Shown here: positions 30,564 to 37,389 of the stretch, piece after piece
Layout of the letters: every line of letters begins with the position of its first letter
How positions within the stretch are numbered: the stretch's first letter is position 1
Origin: Clostridiales bacterium
GTDB lineage: Bacteria; Bacillota; Clostridia; Oscillospirales; Acutalibacteraceae
NCBI GenBank assembly: GCA_019418545.1
Contig: DYBQ01000017.1
Span: 1 to 37,457 of the forward strand
Length of the DNA: 37,457 nt
Reading direction: 5' to 3'
Notes under the pieces: model-generated
Database searches by the model: none
Told to the model about the DNA's origin: nothing
The model's input: the letters and a program-made list of their open reading frames with translations, nothing else
Program-made: the position numbers and the translations under genes

Positions 30564-32441
30564 ATGTTTTCCATCAAGCTGAACGCCCCTGTCCTGCTTC
30601 GCAAGCAGCTGCCGGTGATTGCCAAGGCATTGCATGTTGATGAGAAGGTCCTTGACGATTTTCTATCCGTTTCGGCTTTCTATGGAGTTAAAGATGGCAA
30701 AGGTACGATTGTTCCGATAAAGAAAACGGATACCGTTGTCCATATCGATTATAAGGCATATGATAGCTACTACTTTGTTGTCGAAGCTATCCTGCAATAC
30801 GCCAAAGACATCGATGCCTCTGTTACTCTCCCTGTCATCACTGAAATCGAACTCGGCACAGATGTTTTCAAGAAGATGCCTCCTAACCAGCTTTCAGATA
30901 TCGTATATCTAGCAAAACTGCTCCGCGATAGCAACGACCGCATTCCAAGGCTAAAAGAGTTGAATGCGCCGTACATTCTTGTTGCCAACGAGTGCGCACA
31001 CCTGTGCAAAAAGGTGGAGTGCCTTGAAGACAACGCACACATGCCGTCCCCCTCCAAAGACTTAGACGGACATGTATATGCTTCCTTGCATGATATCGGT
31101 TATTCGATTCTTGACGGCTGGCTGAACAAGGATGACAGTTCCGAGTATAATGATAAGGAGAATGCGGGATATGACCCCGATAAGCTGGCGGCGCTCGTCA
31201 AGAAAGCCATCGGTACGCGGACACAGGAGCAGTTTTCCCAGACATCGCATCTCGGCCGCGTATATGTGAACCGTCTTGCGAACGGCAAAACACAATCTCA
31301 GCCTACCGAGGTTACCTTGAAGAAAATCGCCAAGGCAACGGATGCCGTGACGGAAAACGAGCTTCGTCAGGCATGCGGTTATGAGCCGCTTCCGGGTGAG
31401 GATGTCGTGGAGTCTAAGAAACGCATCGAAACCGTGGACGACTACACATGGATTCACGAGAACATCAATTATTTCCTCGAATTCCTGAAAGCGCAGATTC
31501 CGATGGCGTTGCCGCTGTATAATCTCGTCATCCTCGAGAATCAGTACATGAGCATCCACAAGGACGGCTATGACCTTTTCGGTATTCATCGCTGCTCAAC
31601 TCCCGTCGAGTATTCAGAGGATGGTGCTGTTGCGAATGTCATTTACCCCGTTACTTTCGATTGGACAAATTTTCAGCGTGGCATCCGCCTTTCTGTGGCC
31701 GTCGGGCTCTTGGGTCATTACAGCAAAAACAATGAGCTGTACATTACCGACTACATCACCGATGTCGATGCACTGTACAAGTATGCACCCTTCTTGCGCA
31801 AGGCTATCGACAAAGTAGGAGAGAATTTCAGGGAAAGCGGTGTAGATATTCAAGACTTCCCTGTTTTTTACTATACTATAAACCTGAAGAAGGCATTTAC
31901 AGCAAGGCATGTCTTTGCGAAAATGGAGAAGTTCCTGACCAGTCTTGTGAAAGTTCGTGTGGATGCACTCGGATTCTATGCTGACAACCTGAGCGACGAG
32001 ACCTTCATCAAGTTCCTTAAAAACCATAAGAAGGTCATGACGAACGAGTACGCCGACAACGAAATCAAGGATTTCTACGAGAATGTTGTTGTACGGCATG
32101 GCGACATCGAGGACTTCTTTGCGGAGAACTCGGACTATAACAGCAAAGCCGCTATCGTCGCCTATGTCATCCAGAATGAGGCTTCGGACGATACCCCCCG
32201 CCGTCTGGTAGACGGATTCACCTTTGACGATGACGACAAGGAAGATAGACCCTGTGTTGCCGCATCGAAGCGGGAAATCGAAGCATGGCAGAAAGAGCAT
32301 CCCGGCAATGGCTTTAACCTGAAAGTGTTCTCTGACACTCTGAAAAAGTATGCCGATGAGTTGGGCTTAGAGTTCGGTGACGTGTACTACTATCTGGTTG
32401 TCGAGGATGACAAGGCTGACGAGATGGGCGTTCGCGTCTAA
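30564..32441 (+). CDS. Large protein with internal XRE-like helix-turn-helix
   Basis: 625 residues from an ATG at 30564 (AAAGGAGTCGCCGT). Residues about 203-275 contain an XRE/Cro-type HTH: LAALVKKAIGTRTQEQFSQT, then HLGRVYVNRLANGK and VTLKKIAKAT, followed by ACGYEPLP as in many SinR/XRE proteins. The 200-residue N-terminal and 350-residue C-terminal parts are not recognised; the C-terminal part is acidic near the end (FTFDDDDKEDR). It is the only confident plus-strand gene, has its own strong promoter and repeated operator, and ends at a good terminator. It is the best candidate for a master regulator of the element (inference). Confidence 0.85.
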   Translation: MFSIKLNAPVLLRKQLPVIAKALHVDEKVLDDFLSVSAFYGVKDGKGTIVPIKKTDTVVHIDYKAYDSYYFVVEAILQYAKDIDASVTLPVITEIELGTDVFKKMPPNQLSDIVYLAKLLRDSNDRIPRLKELNAPYILVANECAHLCKKVECLEDNAHMPSPSKDLDGHVYASLHDIGYSILDGWLNKDDSSEYNDKENAGYDPDKLAALVKKAIGTRTQEQFSQTSHLGRVYVNRLANGKTQSQPTEVTLKKIAKATDAVTENELRQACGYEPLPGEDVVESKKRIETVDDYTWIHENINYFLEFLKAQIPMALPLYNLVILENQYMSIHKDGYDLFGIHRCSTPVEYSEDGAVANVIYPVTFDWTNFQRGIRLSVAVGLLGHYSKNNELYITDYITDVDALYKYAPFLRKAIDKVGENFRESGVDIQDFPVFYYTINLKKAFTARHVFAKMEKFLTSLVKVRVDALGFYADNLSDETFIKFLKNHKKVMTNEYADNEIKDFYENVVVRHGDIEDFFAENSDYNSKAAIVAYVIQNEASDDTPRRLVDGFTFDDDDKEDRPCVAASKREIEAWQKEHPGNGFNLKVFSDTLKKYADELGLEFGDVYYYLVVEDDKADEMGVRV

Positions 32442-32480
32442 TACTTAACCTATAGCCTCTGACTATCCCAGACCAAAAAT

Positions 32481-32513
32481 AATGCTGCTACCCGTTAGCT
32501 GGGCGGCAGCATT
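32481..32513 (+). terminator. Terminator of the XRE-domain gene
   Basis: AATGCTGC/GCAGCATT stem with an inner GC-rich part and a TTTTTGTTTTTCG tail on the plus strand, 39 nt after the stop codon. It overlaps the end of the convergent small minus-strand frame. Confidence 0.9.
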
Positions 32514-32682
32514 TTTGTTTTTCGTTCTGAACATGCATTATCCCGCACTGGCATCCGCACCGGGGGCCTTTCTGCTGGGGTTCCGGTGAGTACCCTGCTT
32601 GCTGGCGGCAGGCGGCAAGTAGTGCCGGTGCTCTGTGGGCCATGCGGAAATTCGGGCAAAAAGAAAACGAGAACTGCGCCAT
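32488..32682 (-). CDS. Possible small Cys-containing protein (64 aa)
   Basis: ATG at 32682 with GAGGACTCCGCTA before it, about 45 nt downstream of a GTGCGAA-class promoter and with no terminator between. The translation begins MAQFSFSFCPNFRMAHRAP and has a CGCQC cluster near residue 43. A second frame is also open through part of the region, so coding is not certain and a small RNA is an alternative. The promoter makes it likely that something is expressed from here. It runs into the convergent XRE gene terminator. Confidence 0.4.
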   Translation of the reverse strand: MAQFSFSFCPNFRMAHRAPALLAACRQQAGYSPEPQQKGPRCGCQCGIMHVQNEKQKCCRPANG

Positions 32683-32726
32683 TAGCGGAGTCCTCGCAAA
32701 AGATAATTCTTTTTGATTACAGGGTT

Positions 32727-32755
32727 AGTATACCTCGAGCCGCACGGATGTGCAA
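32727..32755 (-). promoter_or_regulatory. GTGCGAA-class promoter, 17-bp spacer variant
   Basis: TTGCAC, 17 bp with GTGCGGC at the conserved place, TATACT on the minus strand. It keeps the GCAC-N4-GTGC dyad and lies five bases beyond the Myb-repeat gene. Confidence 0.72.
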
Positions 32756-32759
32756 TAGG

Positions 32760-33512
32760 TCATTTGCGATTCTTTTTGGCGGGTTTCTTGCATCCTAAGC
32801 GCATCGCCTTGCAGTAGATGGCGGCGGCTGGCCGGTTCAGGGTTTTCTGCAGGCATTCACTTGCACCTTCCACGGGAAAGCGTTCCCGGAGCACCTTCTC
32901 CTCATCAGCCGTCCAAGTCGAGCGCTTCTGGTACACAAGGCCCATGATGCTCGTGTGGTTCAGGACAGAGGCACGGCTGCGGTTGAGGTCTTTCAGAAGA
33001 CTCTCGCTTGCACCTTCCCAAGGATATCTCTCAATGAGAATGTTCTCCTCTTCCTCGGTCCACCGGCGCTTATTTTCGCATCGGAGCCCCAATGCGTTAG
33101 CCTTGATACCGATGAGATAGGCACTGCGCTGAAACAGTTGCACCAGTTCCTGGCTTGCCCCCTCTTTCGGGTATCGCTCAGCCAGAATCTGCAACTCTTC
33201 TTCGGTCCAATAATGCCTCGTGCCGGGAATACCGAGCAGGTGTGCCTTGTTTTTGATGGTCGTGGCACTTCTGCCGAGCAGTTTCTGGAGGTCTTCGCTG
33301 GCACCCTCATTCGGATACCGCGCACTCAGAATCTCGATGTCCTCGTCTGTGAATCTCTTTCGTTTTACATTGAGAAGCCCAATCTGCTGCGCCTTAAAAT
33401 GAATCGCCTGCTTTGTGCGGTTCAAGGTCTTTACGAGCGCATCGCTCGCGCCCTCGTTCGGATACCGCTGCTTCATAATCGCTAATTCTTCTGCTGTCCA
33501 GGGTTTTGCCAT
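32760..33512 (-). CDS. Five-fold tandem Myb/SANT-like DNA-binding protein
   Basis: 250 residues from an ATG at 33512 (GAAAGAGGTGTCAAACC). It consists of five repeats of about 48 residues, each W/F-T-x-E-E/D-x-x-I/V-L-x-x-R-Y/F-P-x-E-G-A-S-x-x-L, then a helix with L-x-R-S/T/P and a conserved K-A-x-x-L-G at the end. This is the three-helix Myb/SANT pattern with the recognition helix near I-x-x-K-A. No other domain is present. Single Myb-like units occur in phage proteins, but a pure array of five is unusual. It should bind a long DNA site. It is under leader copy D and the GTGCGAA-class promoter. Confidence 0.85.
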   Translation of the reverse strand: MAKPWTAEELAIMKQRYPNEGASDALVKTLNRTKQAIHFKAQQIGLLNVKRKRFTDEDIEILSARYPNEGASEDLQKLLGRSATTIKNKAHLLGIPGTRHYWTEEELQILAERYPKEGASQELVQLFQRSAYLIGIKANALGLRCENKRRWTEEEENILIERYPWEGASESLLKDLNRSRASVLNHTSIMGLVYQKRSTWTADEEKVLRERFPVEGASECLQKTLNRPAAAIYCKAMRLGCKKPAKKNRK

Positions 33513-33548
33513 GGTTTGACACCTCTTTCGTTCGTTGGCAACAAAAAA

Positions 33549-33581
33549 AGAGCAGACGCACCACTTGGGTGAATCTGCTCT
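33549..33581 (-). terminator. Leader terminator of the Myb-repeat gene
   Basis: AGAGCAGA/TCTGCTCT stem with inner CACCC...GGTG pairs and a TTTTTTTG tail on the minus strand, 37 nt before the start codon. Confidence 0.88.
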
Positions 33582-33593
33582 TCTTCGTCAGAA

Positions 33594-33647
33594 TGTGAAT
33601 TGTACGGGATTGTACGGGGACTATCATTATGCTATCTATCGTACAAT
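33594..33647 (-). promoter_or_regulatory. Conserved structured leader, copy D (variant)
   Basis: Keeps TTGTACGATAGATAGCA at the 5' side and CGTACAATTCACA at the 3' side, but the middle differs and CGTACAAT occurs twice in tandem, giving two alternative partners for the 5' arm. Confidence 0.68.
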
Positions 33648-33651
33648 TCTA

Positions 33652-33679
33652 AGTGTATGCCATTCGCACAGCCTGGCAA
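33652..33679 (-). promoter_or_regulatory. GTGCGAA-class promoter for the Myb-repeat gene
   Basis: TTGCCA, 16 bp with GTGCGAA, TACACT on the minus strand. Confidence 0.83.
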
Positions 33680-34191
33680 GAGGAAACTGTGCTCAAAACG
33701 AAACGGCGATGGCTGCGCTGCATCGTTTGGTCGTCGTATATCGGTATGCCGACATTTTGCGGGCGTACCCATTTTTTTGAGCGTGGCGAAGAAAACTCTC
33801 AGCATTGTGTACGAGCCGTTAGTCTTGTCCATTTTGCGCCCTTGCACATTTTTCCAACGAGTTTCTGCTGAAATCCGCACTTTTTCCAGCGAGTTTTTGG
33901 TTGAACCCTATGTTTTTCTGTGGATGAGCCTATTGAGAGAAATTTTCCGCACCACTTTTTTAAAAAATCGCATGTCGTTGACACAACCCAGGCAAGGGCA
34001 AACTGTGTTCAGAACGAAAATAGCGAGACCCACGCTTTGTGCGCATCTTGTGTATGGATTGCAACAAGCCGATGCAACCCCAATAATAGCAAGCTCCGGG
34101 AGCAATGCAGCCCCCGGAGCTTATTTGATGTCACCTTTTAAAAAAGATTATTTAGATTGTGCGGCAGACACCTTGAACAAAACCAGCCTGT
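33680..34191. other. Non-coding segment with repeats, possible origin or control region
   Basis: About 500 bases without a supportable gene. Contents: a 45-bp imperfect copy of the upstream promoter flank (33667-33710 again at 33982-34026); two copies of AACTCG(C/T)TGGAAAAA on the minus strand about 32 bp apart (near 33845 and 33877); TGTGGATGA at 33919, one mismatch from a DnaA box; AT-rich blocks; and a 10-bp hairpin at 34091-34122. The long plus-strand frame here starts inside the leader of the Myb gene and is not credible. Confidence 0.45.
34091..34122. repeat. GC-rich hairpin
   Basis: AAGCTCCGGG pairs with CCCGGAGCTT across a 12-base loop. Neither side has a good T-run, so it is not a clear terminator. 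It may be a structural element of the non-coding region. Confidence 0.6.
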
Positions 34192-34251
34192 CGGAACAAT
34201 GCATCGGAACAATGTCGATTTGGTTTTGATATTGTTCCGCATATCGTTCCG
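34192..34251. repeat. Iteron-like symmetric array of CGGAACAAT
   Basis: Two direct copies of CGGAACAATG (34192 and 34205, period 13 bp) face two inverted copies, ATATTGTTCCG and ATATCGTTCCG (ending at 34239 and 34251, period 12 bp), across a 14-bp centre. The array resembles replication iterons or a cooperative repressor site. Confidence 0.75.
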
Positions 34252-34275
34252 AGCCTATCCCCCACAAACAAAAAA

Positions 34276-34308
34276 GCCCTGCACACACCAAAGCAGCATG
34301 TGCAGGGC
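34276..34308 (-). terminator. Terminator of the 210-aa gene
   Basis: GCCCTGCACA/TGTGCAGGGC stem and TTTTTTGTTTG on the minus strand, seven bases after the stop codon at 34316. Confidence 0.9.
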
Positions 34309-34315
34309 AATTCTT

Positions 34316-34948
34316 TTATCCGAGAGGCCTCTCCAACACTTCAAGGATGTAGGTGAAGAAATAGAACGCGAGGTTTCCGATTTTATCGGAGTCGTGCTCG
34401 ACATTTGCCATGATACGGCTCAAAGACCCGTTTTTCAGGGACTTCATGGCAGCATAGACGAGCAGATAGATGTTTACATAGGTCATCTGCTCCTTGGGCT
34501 TGTAGCCCTCGAACGCTTTCAGCTGGCACTCTCTGGGAATCTTCTGAGCCAGCGAATACCAGCTGCGCAGATAAAACTGTCCTCCCTCTTGGTTCATCTC
34601 CTGCTGTACTCGGACCTGATATTTCGGATAGTTGTTGTTGACGACCTCGGCGAACTCCGTATCCTTGAACTTATTCTGGTGGTAGTACAGCCACAGAGTC
34701 GAGTTTGCCAAGTCCATGCACGCCGCAGCCAGAAGCTGTGCCTTGTCATCTTCCAGCGGCACAGTATGCGTCACGGACTCCTCTAAAGACTTGCCGTTGA
34801 ACAAGTCCACATGCTTATAGGAATCCTTGCCGGCCTTTACTGTCGTATCGATGAATTCCTTGAAATCCTCGACCAGTGCGACATACGCCTGATACTGAAT
34901 GTCCTCGGTAGAATCCTGAGTATCTTCAACGAAATTCTGCTCGTTCAT
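34316..34948 (-). CDS. Hypothetical helical protein (210 aa)
   Basis: 210 residues from an ATG at 34948 (AGAAAGGAAATACT). Acidic N-terminus (NFVEDTQDSTEDIQ), then almost entirely helical, with no membrane span or motif I can name. Single-gene unit with its own GTGCGAA-class promoter and terminator, next to the iteron-like array; a role in replication or copy control is possible by position only. Confidence 0.72.
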   Translation of the reverse strand: MNEQNFVEDTQDSTEDIQYQAYVALVEDFKEFIDTTVKAGKDSYKHVDLFNGKSLEESVTHTVPLEDDKAQLLAAACMDLANSTLWLYYHQNKFKDTEFAEVVNNNYPKYQVRVQQEMNQEGGQFYLRSWYSLAQKIPRECQLKAFEGYKPKEQMTYVNIYLLVYAAMKSLKNGSLSRIMANVEHDSDKIGNLAFYFFTYILEVLERPLG

Positions 34949-35010
34949 AGTATTTCCTTTCTCTGTTCGGCAATCGTTTTCAGCGGCAATACCGCTTGCC
35001 TGTATACTTC

Positions 35011-35038
35011 ATAGTACGCAATTCGCACGAATGGGCAA
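35011..35038 (-). promoter_or_regulatory. GTGCGAA-class promoter for the 210-aa gene
   Basis: TTGCCC, 16 bp with GTGCGAA, TACTAT on the minus strand. No terminator separates it from the gene. Confidence 0.83.
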
Positions 35039-35057
35039 CAATTTTTGCGAAATAAAA

Positions 35058-35083
35058 AGGCAGGCTCCGGAAAGAACCTGCCT
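35058..35083 (-). terminator. Terminator of the PLD-ATPase gene
   Basis: AGGCAGGTTC...GAGCCTGCCT stem and TTTTATTTCG on the minus strand, six bases after the stop codon at 35090. Confidence 0.9.
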
Positions 35084-35089
35084 ATCGCA

Positions 35090-37093
35090 TTAAAGATTAA
35101 AGATGCCCAGCCAGCGCCGAAACTTGATACCGAACAACTCCTGTGCCTGCTCGTAGTTCATGATAAGCTGATTGCCGCCAGAAATCTCTGCTTCGAGGGA
35201 GTTCGGCAGTTCGTCTGCAATGTATTTCAGTTCGTACCAAGGCCCATCCTGTGGATAGGTGTAAATGAGCCGATTCTGCTTCTTGTCCACCCGGAACTTG
35301 CTCGGGTCTGCTTGCCATGCCAGTTCTATTTTCTCAATCGCAGCACGGCCGATGCTCTCATCGCCCATGTAGTCGTTGTAATACAGGATACGCACATAGT
35401 CCGGCAAATCGACTCCGCAAGCCTCGAAGATATCTGCAATCACACTGGACGAGGCATGGAAGATATCCGGGAAGTATTCCTTGCCATTCGCATTTTCACG
35501 CATTTCCGTCGTCATCTCATCAATGCAAACAAGCATCCGTCGGACATACTCCCCGTAGAACGCGGTGGTCAACTCCGACATACTCTCATTCACTCGCTTC
35601 GAGTTCTTGGCACCGCGCTCGTTGTCGATTTTAGCACCGATTCGACAGATGATAGCGCGTTTCGAGAGGTCTTTTGTCAGCGAGGTGATTTTATTCGATG
35701 TGATAGATACAGCAGGATAGTTCACGAGCCTGTCTGAGATACCCCATTCATCGTTCTTGATTACCCGTTCTGAATGGTTCTGGAACTGGGTCTTGGCGAG
35801 GTCGTCGATATTCAGCGGCAGTCCCTCGCAAACTCGTTTGAGCCCATCGATTCTTGTGGCTGTAAAATCCTCCGTTGTGTTCATCTTTACGGTCTCCCCG
35901 CACATGAGTTTGACAAGGAACTTGATAAATGTCGTCTTGCCGCCATTAGAATCACCGTATATAACGCCGTACATCGGGAACAGCTTGGTATCGTAGTTGT
36001 TCCTTGATGCGAAATACCGCAGGTACGCCATGAACGGGGTAGCCAGATACCATGTCATATACTTGAAGTAGTCCTTCTTAGCCTGCTCGACATCGCCGTA
36101 AAAGTAGTCCATGCCTGAGAAGAACTTCTGGATGCTCTTGATGTTCTTTGCTACCTCGCTGAGATTCGGATTGAGGTCGATATTCTCGTCGTTGAAGGTC
36201 ATGGTCCCGGCATCATAGTCGATATGCAGTTTCGGAAGCTGCTTAACTGCCTCAGCTGCTACATGCCGAACCTCGGTATATCGTTTCGTAAAAACACGCA
36301 TCGGTTCCGCTGCCACCACAATACGATTTGCCTGTACCGGCATCTTAGGCATAATCGGCTTGACGAGCTCCTGCATTTTCTTGACATCGGCAACTATCTC
36401 GTATTCCACCTCGTCCTCAGGTTGCGCCTGTTCCAGAAAGACAAGCTTCTGCTTTTCGATTGATTGGAAGACGGGCACTTCTTTGATGTTTTCTTTGAGG
36501 TAGTCTTCCTGATTCATAGTGCTCACGACTGCCTTATAGGAGACATTGTCGGAACAGGTCTCCTTGAAGGTCTCGAACAGAACCTTGTAATGCGAAAATG
36601 CCGCCTCGTCATCGAAGCAAACGATATTCTCTCGCTGGATGCCGCAAAACGCCGATGCCGACATATTCGCACTGCCAGTGATGACTCGGACCCGCTTATG
36701 GTCAGCACTCTCCAAGATAAAGATTTTCTCGTGGGATTTCGTATCCCGCGATACATATAGTTGTAAGGACCCGTCATCGAGCCGGTTCGCAAGGTTCCCT
36801 GCCGACTTAGACTTAGCGAGCCGCTGCACGCTGTCGATTTGCACCGACATGATGGCAGCGATGTCGTTGGCGATGATTTTCTCGCATCCGAACACGACTT
36901 CCGCATACGAGAACTTGTTGATGACCTTATTCACAAATTCGATACCAGAGGAGAAAGTGATAGCATAGAGCCTGTCAAACCCGTCAAACAACTCTTCCCA
37001 ATTCGTTTCGACCGTATCTGCATATACCGCCTTCACAACACTCAGCGCCTGCGTGGAGATGTTCGCCTTTGCCTTCGTGGTCTTGTTCGCCAC
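35090..37093 (-). CDS. PLD-family nuclease fused to a P-loop ATPase
   Basis: 667 residues from a GTG at 37093; the only good ribosome binding site (AAAGGAG) is 24 nt away, so the start is uncertain. Residues 30-170 form one PLD/HKD-type unit: H121-E-K123 and G140-S-A-N143 (RDTKSHEKIF, ITGSANMSASAF), as in PLD-like restriction and defence nucleases, where two chains pair to form the site. Residues 330-560 hold a P-loop ATPase: YGDSNGGKTTFIKF (about 380), a Walker B-like LPLNIDDLA and an arginine-bearing RAIICRIGAK, resembling SF3/D5-type or DUF927-like helicase ATPases. The combination suggests an ATP-driven DNA-processing or anti-invader nuclease, or a replication initiator. Single gene next to the iteron region. 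Confidence 0.8.
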   Translation of the reverse strand: MANKTTKAKANISTQALSVVKAVYADTVETNWEELFDGFDRLYAITFSSGIEFVNKVINKFSYAEVVFGCEKIIANDIAAIMSVQIDSVQRLAKSKSAGNLANRLDDGSLQLYVSRDTKSHEKIFILESADHKRVRVITGSANMSASAFCGIQRENIVCFDDEAAFSHYKVLFETFKETCSDNVSYKAVVSTMNQEDYLKENIKEVPVFQSIEKQKLVFLEQAQPEDEVEYEIVADVKKMQELVKPIMPKMPVQANRIVVAAEPMRVFTKRYTEVRHVAAEAVKQLPKLHIDYDAGTMTFNDENIDLNPNLSEVAKNIKSIQKFFSGMDYFYGDVEQAKKDYFKYMTWYLATPFMAYLRYFASRNNYDTKLFPMYGVIYGDSNGGKTTFIKFLVKLMCGETVKMNTTEDFTATRIDGLKRVCEGLPLNIDDLAKTQFQNHSERVIKNDEWGISDRLVNYPAVSITSNKITSLTKDLSKRAIICRIGAKIDNERGAKNSKRVNESMSELTTAFYGEYVRRMLVCIDEMTTEMRENANGKEYFPDIFHASSSVIADIFEACGVDLPDYVRILYYNDYMGDESIGRAAIEKIELAWQADPSKFRVDKKQNRLIYTYPQDGPWYELKYIADELPNSLEAEISGGNQLIMNYEQAQELFGIKFRRWLGIFNL

Positions 37094-37358
37094 GAGTTTG
37101 AAGGGCTTATGCTTGCCACTCCTTTCATTTTAGGTATTTACTCGGATGGTATCGAGGATGTCCTTCTTTGTGCTGCGCATTTATTTCGCATACACACTCG
37201 CAGCCAGCACCCCAACTACGATAATGCCGGTCACAAACAGAAGCATACAGACGTGCATTATGCTAAATGAAAGCGTAATGTATGAGATTTGTTCGACCAA
37301 ACTCAGCAGATGAATTTTATTCGCTAGTGCTTTGATTTCATAATTATGGAGCAGGATA
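37094..37358. other. Upstream region of the PLD-ATPase gene, possible tiny membrane peptide
   Basis: On the minus strand a frame without stops covers about 72 codons up to 37181. Its only ATG (37258) gives a 25-residue hydrophobic peptide (MHVCMLLFVTGIIVVGVLAA). No ribosome binding site precedes it, so it is not called as a gene. I see no clear GTGCGAA-class promoter for the PLD-ATPase gene in this region. Confidence 0.3.
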
Positions 37359-37389
37359 CCCCATCTATAGCCGTAAGGCTTAGGTGGGG
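37359..37389. repeat. Strong hairpin with GTAA tetraloop near the right edge
   Basis: CCCCATCTATAGCC and GGCTTAGGTGGGG close a GTAA loop with one bulged T, about 13 pairs. On the plus strand this would be a GNRA-capped RNA hairpin. It resembles hairpins found at the ends of IS200/IS605-type elements and their guide RNAs, but no transposase is in the window, so the identity is open. Confidence 0.55.

Noticed and set aside
33600..34229. 209-codon plus-strand frame across the non-coding segment
   Set aside because: It starts inside the leader of the Myb-repeat gene, has no ribosome binding site, crosses the repeats and hairpin, and its translation lacks any pattern.
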